From the NCBI RefSeq assembly GCF_023159225.1, contig NC_063171.1:40580647-40644646 (forward strand): a stretch of 64,000 nucleotides of DNA, written 5' to 3'. Numbering within the stretch: the stretch's first letter is position 1; each line of letters starts with the position of its first letter. The notes under the pieces are model-generated. The model saw only the letters and a program-made list of their open reading frames with translations, did no database searches and was not told the origin of the DNA. Source of the DNA: Perognathus longimembris pacificus. Lineage: Eukaryota > Chordata > Mammalia > Rodentia > Heteromyidae. Shown here one piece after another: positions 32,021 to 44,235 of the stretch. A program made the translations under genes and the position numbers.

Positions 32021-32110
32021 AAGTCTGACATTTAGTTATTTAATCTTGGGGCAAGTTCCTGGGCCTATTGGATCCCTGGTGTGAAACAGGGATAAAACCT
32101 ACCACACACA
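32021..32110 (+). mobile_element. MIR fragment
   Basis: TTGGGGCAAGTTCCTGGGCC, then GTGAAACAGGGATAAAACC matches the sense MIR 3' half. Confidence 0.6.
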
Positions 32111-32748
32111 CACACACAGAGATTCTGGGATTTAGAAGTCTCTGATCACTTCCTCCATGTTCCTCTCATCTCTCTTTATGTATATAATGTGTGCACTCTT
32201 TATATACACCAAGAATGTATACAAAGGTATATATGCATGTATATATAGATATGCACATATATCCACACATGCGTGTCTCTATCCCTATTCCTATTTGTTC
32301 CTCTCAGAGAAGGTGGCGGCTTCCCTGTCCTGTTAATATTTTTCCTGCAGGGCCTCTGGGCTTCTCTCTCCTTTCCAGCTTCCCTCGGAGAGACACTGGC
32401 TGGAGTGATTAAGTGTCCAATGTGACGGGGAGCCTGTTAAGACACTATTGCTTTTCTAATTCTGGCTAAATCAACATTGGTTTTGTCCATCTACCTCCAC
32501 AGGTCTAGCTTGTTGCTTCCAATTTCAGGTCACTTCCATCTTGTCACTCTGCAGCCCATCTCATCATGGGGCTCGCTGGCTGCCCAGGACCTCCTGTGAA
32601 GCGGAACTGCCTTGGAGGCTTGCAATTAGAGACCTGGTCCCCCCAGCGGGGAAGGGCAGCTTCGGGTGATCGCTGAGGAGGGAGAGCCACGCAGCAGTGT
32701 CCATAGCAACCCTTTGGCTTTCACCTTTACCAGGAGAGAAGGAAGGAA

Positions 32749-32779
<31 letters not shown>

Positions 32780-33228
32780 CTGGCCACAGCCAAGGGCTGC
32801 TTAGACTTCTGCACTGTTCATGGCCAAGTGCTGGACATCAGGGCCTTGGTCCGGAGTGCGCCCTGCAGGTGTGGTGAGGGGAAAAGGCGCTCCTCTCCTC
32901 ATTTCACAGCACTGATGTGTGTGTGGGGGGGCGCGGAGTGGGGGCTGGGAGCTTGGGTTTGAGATGGAGGCAGGGAGAGAGAGGCTGAGGCAGACTACTG
33001 CCAGACCAACTGCAGTTGACAGCAGGTGGGCCCGCGGAAGGGGACACATCAAGGAGACCTGGTTTGATAACTACCTTGCCCTTAAGTGTGAGTTTAAGCA
33101 AGCTGCTTCTCACCTTGAGGGGCCTTCGACTGCAAACAGGGGTGGGCCCTGAGGTATCCATTTGCTCCTGTCAGCCTTCCCAGTCCTCAGGTAGTTAGGT
33201 AAACTCAGGATGCTGACAGCTAGAAGCA
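32111..33228. other. intergenic DNA with (GGCA)n
   Basis: A (CA)n patch at about 32104-32118 and a tandem GGCA repeat at about 32748-32779. The rest is single-copy-looking. Confidence 0.45.
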
Positions 33229-33456
33229 ACCAGGTGCTGGTGACTCATGCCTGTAACTCATTCCTGTCACCCTAGCTCCTCAGGAGGCTGAGATAAGGGA
33301 TCTCGGTTCGAAGCCAGCCCATGAGACTCTTACCTCCAATTATCTACCAAAAAGTCAGAAATGGAGCTGCGGCTCAAGTGGTAGAGTGCCAGACTTTAGT
33401 GCAAAAATCTGGTATAGGCCCTGAGTTCAAGCCTCAGTACTGGCACCAAAAATAAA
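33229..33456 (+). mobile_element. SINE-B, sense
   Basis: GTGCTGGTGACTCATGCC, CTCAGGAGGCTGAGATAAG, CGGCTCAAGTGGTAGAGTGC, then an A-rich tail. A small internal duplication sits near the head. Confidence 0.85.
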
Positions 33457-33571
33457 CTAATGAAAAACTGAATAAATAACAAAAAATTAGGAAAGTTGAT
33501 TTTGGCCCAGATCCGGTCTCTGGGTCTCCATGAAAGAGGTGCCTGGAGTGCGTAGCTATGTGCATAGTCCA

Positions 33572-33585
33572 CCAGCAGAGGGCGC
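33572..33585 (+). promoter_or_regulatory. predicted CTCF site
   Basis: CCAGCAGAGGGCGC matches every position of the CTCF core CCASYAGRKGGCRS on the + strand, so it points towards KCNN3. It lies in unique sequence about 7.7 kb upstream of the promoter. Binding is inferred from motif quality only. Confidence 0.7.
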
Positions 33586-34969
33586 CACACACCTCACAAA
33601 CCCTCCCCAGGTTGCTCTGCTTGGGGTGGGCAAGTAGTGGGGAGCTGTTGGCAACCTCAGAGCTTAAAGAACTTGGGCCTCTAGGCCCTTCCCTCCTTAA
33701 CATCACTGCTGTCCCGAGTTGCTGCCAGAGTTCTGGCCCAAACGGATTACTAGGCCTCGTGGTGGCTCCTGCCCTGAGCTGTAGAAGGGCAGCTTTGTCC
33801 AGGGCCTCTTGCCACCTCTTGCCATAGCGTGTGATGTAGCTCAGTGTCTTCCCTCGGGCATCTATCTCAGAGATCTGTTTTGGGTTTAGGAAAGTGCTAG
33901 CTGTCTTTTTTCCCTCCCTCTCTGAGCCTTTTGGAACTGGGGCCAAGAAGCCAATTTCCCCAGCAAATCTTAATTAAGAGCATGTTCGGTGACAGGCCCT
34001 GTTTCAGGCACTGGGGATTTCACAGTGAGCAAAACAGACAAAAACCTGGGCCTGGTGAGGCTGAGGGTGGGAAAGTGTCATTGTTCACACTGCTTTGTGT
34101 GGTGGGAGGGACACACCCCATGACCTAGCACAGCAGGCTCTCTACTGGCGTGACCCCGGGCAGACAGCCTGCGAGACAGCCCCGGGCTCTGCGGACCGGG
34201 CTCAGAGCCCTCTTCCATCAGGAGTCTGCGCGAGCCCTCCGTCATTGCCTGGTTCTTAATCTGCCCCATCTAAGGCGGGCAGCACTTCACAAGTTGTAAA
34301 AGTCTGCGTGCTTTCACCAGCTCCCCGTGAACCCAACAGGGCCTTGTGGTGACAGAATGTTGGCACCCCATGGCCATTTCCCGTGCCTTCTTCCCAGACA
34401 TACTTCTTTCCAGACCTGGTATCAACACCTTTCATATGACCTTGACCCCTCAAATAAATAAATGTTCCCATCCAGACTGACTCATCTGGCCAGAACAGCA
34501 AGTCCCCACACAGAACCATGGAGAAGGGGGCAGGAGAAGCATTTAAAATTTTATGTAGGTTTTTTTTTTTTTTTTTGCAAGCCAATCGTGGAAGGAGGGA
34601 TGAATACTTGAGTTTTTCAGACTCAGAGTGGGGTTTCTTGCTTATCACTGGTGGGAAAATGGCCAGAGGAGCAGAGTCCCAGCCCAAGGCAGCCCCCAGG
34701 GCTCTGCCTGGTTGTCCCACTTCCCCTGGGGACCAGCCCAGCCTTGCACAGAAGCAGAACCACCATTCTTCTAGAGGGTTCTCCATGTAGCCACTCTTTG
34801 AAACTCCCTTTTCCCCTGCCATCAGAAAGATTGGCATGGAGAATCTGGGACAGGAGGGGAGGGCACAGGGATGGAGGGGGAGAGGACACAGAGATGGGGG
34901 GTGGGGAGGAGATGGAGGTGGGAGAGGAAGTCCAGTGGTGGTAGCCGAGAGGACAGGGTGGGATGCACT
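33586..34969. other. upstream single-copy stretch with a LINE-2-like scrap
   Basis: Positions 33965-34055 (GACAGGCCCTGTTTCAGGC, then CAGTGAGCAAAACAGAC) match the ancient LINE-2-like family. Nothing else is recognised. Confidence 0.45.
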
Positions 34970-35090
34970 TGGTTCATAGCTTGGCCTCTACCTCCTGTGT
35001 GAGAAAGAGCAAGCCAGTCACCTTCTCTGAATCTTGACTCAGTTTCTTCAGCGGTAGAATGGGGACACTAGCTTATCCCTCTGGCTTGCT
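34970..35090 (+). mobile_element. MIR fragment
   Basis: CAAGCCAGTCACCTTCTCTG, then CTCAGTTTCTTCAGCGGTAG matches sense MIR. Confidence 0.65.
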
Positions 35091-35790
35091 GGAACCACAT
35101 GGACACAGAATGGGCTCTCTGTGAGGACTCCAGGTACGGGGCCACGTGCCCCCTTCATAGTGACAACCAAACCAGACACAAGCGTCTCATTTGTCCCTTT
35201 CTGCTCCAGAGAAGCAGGGGGCTGTGGGGAGACCGTGTGAGGTGGCGGCTTCCTTGGCACGCTTGGTGGCTAGGCGTGGTTGGCGTGTGGCCTGGTGGCA
35301 GTGGGAGGCTCTGGCGGTTCACCTCACTCTTTGGGTGGGGGCTTGGTGGGCATTCATTCTAAGAGGCCTCGCCCTAGGGTCTGCCCACTGAAGGACCAGA
35401 GGAAAGGTGTGTGTGTGTGTGTGTGGGGAAACCTACACGTATCATCCCTGGCAGCCAGCAGTGTGGGCCAGGAGTCAAAGTGCCCCTCAGTCATCTATTG
35501 ATTCCTCACAAGGTTTGAGTGCAAGGTGAGGGAACCAAGGAGCCCTGGTGTCAATTTGAATCAGTAGTGAAGAGACATAGGTATAGGCAATGTCCCTACG
35601 AGGAGAGAGTAATCCACATGGATACAGATAAAGTGCGGGAATTTAGGAGAGGGACAGGGTGTTGGGCTGGAACACACCAGGGATGGAGGTGTGAGGCGGC
35701 TGGGGCGGCGGGCGTGCTCCCATTGCTCCTCAGAGCCCCGTAAAGCTGGCTATGCAGTGAGCGAGGACCAGAAGGCACTTGAGGTAGGAG
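35091..35790. other. single-copy stretch, no gene seen
   Basis: GC- and GT-rich, with a short (GT)n at 35408-35424. Nothing is recognised. Confidence 0.4.
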
Positions 35791-35794
35791 GGGT

Positions 35795-35985
35795 GGAGGC
35801 CAGGTTCAGAGCCATAGCCCACTGGTGGCCTTGGGCAAGCCACTGAAGCCTTCTGAAACTTCAGCTCACGGCAGTGAGAGCAACAGAGTCCCCCGGCCTG
35901 CCTTCCGCTACTTCCACGAGGTTCAAATGCAGTGCTTCATGTCAAAGAACTTGGAAAACCACACAGTGCTATGCAAACACAGTTT
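35795..35985 (+). mobile_element. MIR, near full length
   Basis: CCTTGGGCAAGCCACTGAAG, CTTCTGAAACTTCAGCTC, then GGTTCAAATGCAGTGCTTC and AACTTGGAAAACCACACAGT follow MIR order. Confidence 0.65.
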
Positions 35986-36869
35986 TTAAAAAATTATTAG
36001 AGCATTAATTAATCCAGTATCAAAACTCCTAAATAAAAAAAAAGAGATGTGTATGTGGGCAGATTTACTGAGCTGTTGGGACCGGAATTCTGGAGGGGGA
36101 CCGAGTAGAGTTATCTCTAACTGAGCCATCTAAGGTCTGAGAATGGGTGTGGTTGATCTGTATGACATTATCTCTAGAGAGTTATAAGTATATCCCGTAA
36201 ACTCTTCCAGAAACACTATTATCTGTCATTGTATCTAACATCCATCTATCCACCCATCCTCCCATTCATCATCATTCCATCCATCCATCTAATTACACTT
36301 TAATGAGTATATTCATAGTCAAGAATAATGTTCAGTGCTGGAGATACAGATTAAAAAAAAATTTCGACACCTTCTACTTGCAAGGCTCATAAGCCTGTGG
36401 AGAAGGCTTCTGCATATACCAGGTTCCATTACATTCCTGAACCCGTCTGTTTATTACTCCCTTTTAGAGATAATACATTTTGTAGATCGTAGATGGAATT
36501 TTAAAGCTGAGGGATCTTAGCAATCTCTCTTTTATCTCATCTACTGGACTGTCAAGGAAACTGTGCTTGTTATTTGCTGTGAAACGTCCTGTGACTTCCT
36601 CTGGCCTCCACGTCATCCATCCCCGGGTTCAAGTTCGGGCAATCTCTGGCAAGCGCCAGTGCGGGGGTGCTGCAGATACAGGGGAGAGGTCTCCCCTCTG
36701 CTCATGGAGATCGCAGGCTGGGGCAAAGCACACACAGAGTGATGCCTGGCACTGATCCCTTAGAGAATGGATAGCATAGGGACCCCCCCAAAACGGGAAT
36801 TGGACCCCTGATTTGGATTTGGGGAGCTCAGGGAAGCACCTCAGAAAGATGACTTTTTAGCGATGTCCT
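35986..36869. other. intergenic DNA with ATCC-type repeat and LINE-2-like scrap
   Basis: Imperfect (CCAT)n at 36240-36290 leads into TTCAGTGCTGGAGATACAG (36330), the head end of the LINE-2-like family. The rest is unassigned. Confidence 0.45.
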
Positions 36870-37077
36870 TTTGTTTTGGTGCTACTCCTGGGACATGAAC
36901 TCAGGGCCTAGGGGCTGTTGCTTAACTTTTTTTTTTTTTTTCCCACTTAGGCTAGCACTCTGCCACTTGAGCCGCAGCTCCACATCCAGCTTTTAAGTAG
37001 TTAATTGGAGAGACCAGTCTCACGGACTTCCTCCTGAGAAGCTAGGATGACGAGCGTGAACCACTAGTGCCTGGCTC
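36870..37077 (-). mobile_element. SINE-B, antisense, with internal T-run
   Basis: ACATGAACTCAGGGCCTAGG, an internal T15, TTTAAGTAGTTAATTGGAGA, then GAACCACTAGTGCCTGGC. The B1-like half is partly deleted. Confidence 0.8.
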
Positions 37078-37079
37078 TG

Positions 37080-37270
37080 CTGTGTCTTGAAGGATGAAGA
37101 AAAATGTGCTAGAGGAAGATTTAGGGGAAGGGCATGCCAGGCAGAAGGAACAGAGTTAGCAAAGACATGGAGGTGTGAGACAGTTCGGCTTAGTGGCATA
37201 CTGCAAGAGGTTGGTGATGTTGGGGCTACAGAAGGAGGCAGGGATGGAGTGATAGCGTGTCTGTGGTAGA
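37080..37270 (+). mobile_element. ancient LINE-2-like fragment
   Basis: GGCATGCCAGGCAGAAGGAA, CAGAGTTAGCAAAGACATG, then GTTCGGCTTAGTGGC match the central part of this family. Confidence 0.5.
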
Positions 37271-37724
37271 GCTGGTTTAGTGGACCAAGACTACTCCTGC
37301 CTTCTGGGGCTTGGTGCTTATGTCCTTGCTAACGGTCCCTGTACTGGGTTTAGAAATGCCACCACACAAACTTGGCTTCCCTGTTTGTGCATTGAGAGGC
37401 CTCATGTGTCTGCTTTTCATGTTAGGGCAGCGTGAAGAGTTGTTGTCCATCTTTCAAGGTATGGCTCAAGTCCTGCCACCTCCATGAAGCCTCCGTCGAT
37501 TACCCTTTGCTCCTGGTAAACTCTAGGGCCTGGGCCCCAGTTTGTGGTCTATAGTGTTCTCTTTCACCCCAGGTGAGCATAGCTTGCCTCTTCGGTGAGA
37601 TCAGAAGCCTTCGAGGGTTGCCTAGGCGAGGCATGTGGTAATAGTAATGGTAATGTTTATTTGATAATGTGTAATCGATACCACATGTGTAATAAGGTCC
37701 ACTAAGACCAGATCCTATGGGCTT

Positions 37725-37915
37725 AGGACACAGGGCAAGTGCCTGAGCTCTGGAGTTGGAAAGATCTTGAGTTGATTCCAGCTCTCTGCTGCTGGTTACT
37801 AGTTAGTCACCCGGAGCAAGTCTGTAAATGGAACGACTCCATGTTCTCATCTATGAAATGAAAGATGGTCCCACCTCAGGGGTGGTTGTGAGACTCAGTG
37901 TGGCTGCGATCAGGG
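37725..37915 (+). mobile_element. MIR, near full length
   Basis: CTGAGCTCTGGAGTTGGAAA, GATTCCAGCTCTCTGCTG, CTCATCTATGAAATGAAAGA, then CAGGGGTGGTTGTGAG follow MIR order. Confidence 0.7.
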
Positions 37916-38347
37916 GAGGTGTTGGTGCTTCCCGATGGTGGAGATTTGGATGTATGGTAGCAGTAGGAAGACACCTGAGTGCCATGCAGGGCTGGGGTGG
38001 GGTGGAAGGCTGCCATGTTCAGGCCCCGTGGTTGCGCAGCTCCCAACATGATCTGTATGCTTCATTGTTGGAGTTAAGAAATAGACACCCTGAGAAGCTA
38101 ACACAGTGAGCCAGTTCCCCGGGTGGGCTGGGGAGGGCAGAAGAGGAGGGAGGGGATAAAGGGCATTGTCTGCATATGAGAGCAGGCACAGGAAACAGTT
38201 GTGCTAATAGGTATTAATATCCAGGAACAAGGGAGCTCTGTGTTGTAAACACTCCTACCATGATGGATTTCAAGTGACCAAAGTGACATGGCTGAATGTG
38301 GAGTTTCAGAGAGAGAGAGAGAGAGGCACAGCAAGCTTCAAGAGCCA
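37916..38347. other. intergenic DNA, no gene seen
   Basis: Single-copy-looking with a short (GA)n at 38308-38324. Confidence 0.4.
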
Positions 38348-38558
38348 GAACTGAGCCTGGAATTCTAGCTACTCAGGAGGTTGAGAGCTGAGGATCTCAG
38401 TTTGAAGCCATCCAGGGCAGTCAAGTCCAAGACACTTTTATCTCCAGTGAACCAGCAAAAAGCCAGAACTGGAGACATGGTTCAAGCGGTAGAGCACTAG
38501 GCAAGTGAGAGCCCATGGCCCTGAGTTCAAGCCCTAGTAGTAGCACAAACGAGAAACA
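38348..38558 (+). mobile_element. SINE-B, sense, old
   Basis: GGAATTCTAGCTACTCAGG, GAGAGCTGAGGATCTCAG, then ATGGTTCAAGCGGTAGAGC. Confidence 0.8.
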
Positions 38559-38750
38559 AAGTTTGTGTGGAAAGAGCCAATTATTGGTCACTCCCAGTAC
38601 ACCAGTGAGGGCTCAAGGCTACTACATATGGTGATAAGCCATACTTTATGGAATAGGAAATGGAGAACTCAAAGGTCCCCTTGCCTGTGGCCACACACAA
38701 TTATCCTCTGGTAGAGAAGGGGATAGTCCGGGACTCTAGAGTCCCATCTC

Positions 38751-38967
38751 TTGTTATTATTTTTTTGTTGTTGTTGACAGTCCTGGGGCCTAGATTCAGG
38801 GCCTGGGCATTGTCCTTGGCTTCTTTTTGCTCAAGGCTAGAACTCTGCCACTTGAGTCACAGCGCCACTTTTGGCCGTTTTCCATATATGTGGTGCTGGG
38901 GAATCAAACCCAGGGCTTCATGTATATGAGTCAAGCACTCTTGCAACTAGGCCATATTCCCAGCCCC
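38751..38967 (-). mobile_element. SINE-A, antisense, 14-bp TSD
   Basis: TSD TAGAGTCCCATCTC at 38737-38750 and 38968-38981. Full length, ending CATATTCCCAGCCCC. Confidence 0.95.
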
Positions 38968-38981
38968 TAGAGTCCCATCTC

Positions 38982-39575
38982 TAAGCGTGGTGCTGTCCAG
39001 CTTCTTCCAGGACATGAGCACTGTAACCAGGGGCAGTTGCTGCCTTGGTGGTACCAGCTGTCAAATTCTACCCATTCCCAAATGAACCTCTAGGCTCTGG
39101 CTTTTTTTTTGGAGCCCTCACTGGCTGTTCTTCCTCCTCCCGGATGACACATGTGGTCCCAGGCCCTATTTGGATCCTGTTGGCACAGGTAAGAGGAGTG
39201 AAGTCAAGAGGCTAGGCCAGAAAGGTCAGCCGAGGCAGAAGTCACCCGCAGGGGGTAGAGTGGGCACAGAGGTACCCTCAGCCTGGGATCTGTGTCCTCA
39301 GATTGATCATTTTACAGCCCAGAAGTTGTATCTGCACCCAAACCCAATACCAACAGCACATTCCCACTACAAACAACAAATAAATGGAAGTCATTAAACC
39401 CAAATACATGTTCTAGAGCTTCAAACCAAATAGGTAGCTCTGTTAAGGGATAGGGATGAGGGAGGGAAACCAAGATAAGAAGGCGAGTGGGGGAACGTAC
39501 TGGAGGGCTTGCATGGCCCTGGGGAATCACAAAGAGACTCTAGGCTGGCATCAGAGCTCTGTCACTGTGATTCTG
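38982..39575. other. intergenic DNA, no gene seen
   Basis: Single-copy-looking, nothing recognised. A weak CTCF-like core at 39245-39258 has two mismatches. Confidence 0.4.
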
Positions 39576-39578
39576 TCG

Positions 39579-39616
39579 TGTGTGTGTGTGTATGTGTGTG
39601 TGTGTGTGTGTGTGTA
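39579..39616. repeat. (TG)n microsatellite
   Basis: A TG run with one TATG interruption, not next to a recognised SINE. Confidence 0.9.
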
Positions 39617-40185
39617 TATACACCTACATCATTGTTGGCAATGCTAAGATTATTATGTAAGAATGTAATTACTTAGATAGCTGGAGTAGTGACTTACATT
39701 ACAAGCAATATTCAGCTTTTAGTCATGGGGAGGAGGAGGGGTTGGAGAGGTAAGGACTGATATACAAAGGCTCTTCGGGCTTCACATGGTGCCAGCTCTG
39801 CCTCCCCCACCCCCCCCCCCCAGGCCACTTGCTGCTGACCTTTTCCAGAGCTGCTTTTGAAGCTCTTGGTGTATATGCCTAAGTGTGCATGGGCCAGCAT
39901 GTGTTCACACCTATGTACATGTGTGCACATGTGTGTGTGTGTAGCTGCATTTGAGCTCCTGCTTATGTGTGATTTCCTGCCCTCCCTCTTCTCATCTAGG
40001 GAAGGAGTTGGATAGAGGCCGAGGAGTGGTGGGGAATCAGGAAGCCGATAGGAAGATGCTTCTCTCTTAAAACACCAGGCGTGCCTTGGGAGATTCCAGA
40101 ACAGTGGCTTCCCCTCTGTTCCCTAAGACCTGGTGTAGTTAAAAATGGAAATGAATTCAGCGCTAGTCCCTTCTCTTTGGAAACC
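39617..40185. other. intergenic DNA, no gene seen
   Basis: Single-copy-looking with a C-run at 39812-39822 and a short TG patch at 39930. Confidence 0.4.
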
Positions 40186-40235
40186 CCCTCTGCACACAGT
40201 GGGAGCTTAATAAATACTTGATGATGATGATTCTG
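40186..40235 (+). mobile_element. MIR 3' end
   Basis: CACAGTGGGAGCTTAATAAA followed by TACTTGATGATGATG is the typical MIR tail. Confidence 0.65.
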
Positions 40236-41039
40236 ACCCTGGGAAGCCAGCAGCTGTTCTCCTGCTCTGACTCTCAGTCCCCTCCCCCGGGGGGGGGGAA
40301 ATCAGGCAGGGAGGGGACAATGGATGTGGGGGCTGGCCTTCAGCCTTCCTGTGGGGTCCTCCAGTGACTCCATGCCCAGCTGTTAGGAAGAGCCTGGCGC
40401 CATGGTCCACTTTACACATCCTGCTTTGGGGAGGCCAGTGCCTCCTCGGCAGGTTTTCTCTCAACAGGTCTTCTGGCTCTTTTCCATCCATTATTCCTTG
40501 GACATCCATTTTACACTGAGCATCATCGAGAAAAGCTTCTGGGGAAATAATATAGGAGTGGTGGAGTCCAAGTGGCCAAAGTTCAAATCCTTGCACCTTT
40601 ACAAAGCTGGGTGACAGCTGGCACGTTTCTTGTCTGTTGCTTGAGGGTTTTGAATTTCTTTCCTTGCTTTCTTCATTTTCTTTCTTTTTTTTTTTTTTTT
40701 TGAGAATGATGACATCACTTTCACAAGGCTGATGTTGTAAATAACAGAGAGGCTCCGGCAGGCACACACCCTGCAGGTGGTACACTTACTTGTCAGCGGT
40801 AGGCGGATGGCTTCTGCTTCCGTGACCTTGACGTTGTCAGTCACATCCCCAGGCATGCTTTCTCCGCGGTGAGGTGGGAACGCCATGCTCACCTCCTTGG
40901 ATGCTGGGAGGATGCATGCACCTGCAATCACATGTGTGAGACAACCTGTCACAGAACATGGCCTTCATAAGTATTTCTCTCCCCTCCCTGTCATCTCATC
41001 ATGGTGACAGCACCCCTCCTTCCCGGGTCCACTGTCCCT
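40236..41039. other. proximal upstream region with an unexplained antisense segment
   Basis: On the minus strand a segment from 40930 to 40683 ends in a long A-run, and GTAAGT at about 40788 is a good donor-like site. It could be an old retrocopy or an exon of a divergent noncoding transcript. The encoded frame is not one I recognise. Confidence 0.3.
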
Positions 41040-41156
41040 CCTCCCCCACCGCCCCGCGTCAATGCACAGCTCTGACCGTCATGGCCCGGAGGGCTCCCTT
41101 CCCTACCTGCCAGAGGAAAGAGGGCAGCTGCTCAGCTCCGGGGGCGTGGAACAAAA

Positions 41157-41182
41157 ACTACATTTCCCAGACCTCGCTGCGC
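41157..41182 (+). promoter_or_regulatory. ZNF143/ACTACA-type promoter motif
   Basis: ACTACATTTCCCAG at 41157-41170 followed by GCTGCGC at 41176-41182. This combines the ACTAYRNNNCCCR promoter motif with the right half of the ZNF143 long motif, at close to consensus spacing. Such sites are typical of CpG-rich promoters. Confidence 0.75.
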
Positions 41183-41249
41183 GGCCACTCGGAGGGGGGG
41201 TCCGGGAGCCGAGGCTCTCAGGCCCCTCCTCTGGGGAGGAGCCTGGGCG

Positions 41250-41260
41250 GTGGGCGGGGC
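41250..41260 (+). promoter_or_regulatory. GC box (Sp/KLF)
   Basis: GTGGGCGGGGC is a consensus Sp1-family GC box, about 75 bp upstream of the TATA-like box. Confidence 0.75.
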
Positions 41261-41286
41261 TAAGAGGTGGTTGGAGAGTTCAGCCC

Positions 41287-41296
41287 GGCCAATGAG
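41287..41296 (+). promoter_or_regulatory. CCAAT box (NF-Y)
   Basis: GGCCAATGAG is a strong forward NF-Y site, about 35 bp upstream of the TATA-like box and 65-70 bp upstream of the predicted start. Confidence 0.75.
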
Positions 41297-41310
41297 AAGA
41301 GCGGCTAATA

Positions 41311-41322
41311 AGTGGGCGTGGC
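41311..41322 (+). promoter_or_regulatory. KLF-type box
   Basis: AGTGGGCGTGGC contains GGGCGTGGC, the reverse of a CACGCCC KLF/EGR-family site, between the CCAAT and TATA-like boxes. Confidence 0.6.
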
Positions 41323-41324
41323 TT

Positions 41325-41333
41325 ACATATAAC
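41325..41333 (+). promoter_or_regulatory. TATA-like box
   Basis: ACATATAAC at this point gives an ATATAA core (41327-41332). It lies downstream of the CCAAT box and about 30 bp upstream of the predicted start. Confidence 0.6.
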
Positions 41334-41359
41334 AGTGTCAGGAGGAGGAGAGCGAAGCT

Positions 41360-42682
<1,323 letters not shown>

Positions 42683-42685
42683 TAG

Positions 42686-42750
42686 GGAGAGGGGGGAGAG
42701 AGAGAGGGGGAGAGAGAGGGGGAGAGAGAGAGAGAGAAAGAGGATGAGAG
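42686..42750. repeat. GA/GGGGA purine tract
   Basis: An imperfect AGAG/GGGGAG run starting about 50 bp downstream of the donor. G-rich intronic runs near donors can act as splicing enhancers; that role here is inferred. Confidence 0.85.
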
Positions 42751-43834
42751 GATACTGGGTATTTATTGGGTATTGGGAGAGAGAGAGACAGGTTGGGGGA
42801 GATGCATTGAACACTCTTAACTTCTCATGGTTTTCTTTCTTGATCCTGGGAGAATTCATTCTTTGCTTCCTTGGGTGGGGAGGGGGGGGGATCCCCATAC
42901 CCTGTGTCTGATTTGCAGACTCTGTTAGGGAGGATTAAAGAATCCCTTCTAAGAAATCATTTTTTCCTCCTTGCTCACTTGTAACCAAAGCATAACCCAG
43001 AAGCTTAACGCACCAATTAATTACACTCTCTCTGCCTTGATGTGTTTGCCAGTTCCTGCAACTTCCCCTCTCTCCTCCCCTCCCAGCTCCACTCCATTTT
43101 CCCTAGGATTAAAAAAAAAAAGATAAATGTCTGGGTTGGGGGTGGGATTCTGTACCATTCCCCAAGTCTCTTCTCTTTCTGTCCTCTCTCCCTTTCTTCC
43201 CAAGTTTCTATTTCCCTCCTCTTCCAGGAGCGACTCAGGGCAAAACAGAGAAGCACCCGTGACCTGAGTCTCTAGAGGCATCAGGGTAAAAATAATAGGT
43301 GGAGGAAATTAGCAGTCCCTTCCCTCGGGAAAGGACTCAGAATAAACCTGCTGCTGCCTTGTAAACATCCCTTGATAAAAATGGCTACAGGTGTTACCCG
43401 AGCATAGCAGATGGGCGCTGCCTTGGCATGGGGGGGGGGAGGGAGGGCATCTCTTCTTGGGATGAAATGACAGGGCTTCCCCAGGAAGCCTGCATCCCCG
43501 GGAGCCTGCACCCCCAGTGCAGTCCTGGGTTTTCCCTTCTCACCCAACTCCTTCTCAGGGATAAAGATGTATGTGTGAGTGCACTCTGGATGGAGAATGC
43601 CAGGCACTGGCTTTATGGGGTGGGGGAGGGCTGGCCTCACTGCTCTAGCCTCTCATTTGGGGCCTCAAGTCAGAGGAGGGAGCTTCTCCACAGAAAATGG
43701 AAATTGGGGACGGTGGGTTTTGTGGATGACATGCTTGTTAGGGAACCCTTCTGCTGCGGACTGGAAGGCTTGGGATCTAGGGAGTCATTGGACAAGTGGC
43801 TTCCCCTTACCATACCCGAAAGCCCCAATTTGTT
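42751..43834 (+). other. proximal intron 1, no repeat recognised
   Basis: Single-copy-looking, with a G-run at 42880-42890 and a pyrimidine-rich patch at 43060-43210. No exon is recognised. Confidence 0.4.

Positions 43835-43879
<45 letters not shown>
43835..43879. repeat. (GT)n microsatellite
   Basis: A perfect GT run in intron 1, not adjacent to a recognised SINE. Confidence 0.95.
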
Positions 43880-43881
<2 letters not shown>

Positions 43882-43949
43882 CTGTTTGAATTTCTCTATT
43901 TGTCATTTTGGGCAGGGGGTGGCTGGGTTGACTGGCGGGTACTTGGGAG

Positions 43950-44235
43950 GGGCTCAGCTGTTGGAGGTTTCAAATAGAGCTTGTTCAGCCAGGGCACAGC
44001 TGCTGCGAGACTGTCACATTCCTTGTTGAAATCCAGCCGCAAAAACCTCGGAGATGCCGATCGGATTTCCCCCATTCCCAGCAGCTCGGGGATGGGCAGA
44101 CTCTGCCTGCCCTGGGAAGGGTGGGGCAGACCTGTCAGACAACGCGAATAGCTGGGACCTAGACTTGCAAGCAGAAGGTCTTCCTGACCCGGCTGCTCTC
44201 TGCAGGCTGCCAAGTCCAGGGAGCCCTCGGAAGCC
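43950..44235. other. candidate intronic regulatory island
   Basis: A repeat-free, CpG-containing block with two CAGCTG E-boxes (43955-43960, 43997-44002) and a perfect M-CAT/TEAD motif CATTCCT (44017-44023). The combination is typical of muscle enhancers. Function is inferred. Confidence 0.4.

Noticed and set aside
33434..33946. 170-codon antisense frame
   Set aside because: It runs through a SINE-B remnant at its C-terminal end and has no recognised domain.
34256..34837. 193-codon antisense frame
   Set aside because: It starts in unique DNA, passes a T-run (poly-Lys) and matches nothing recognised. There is no exon structure.
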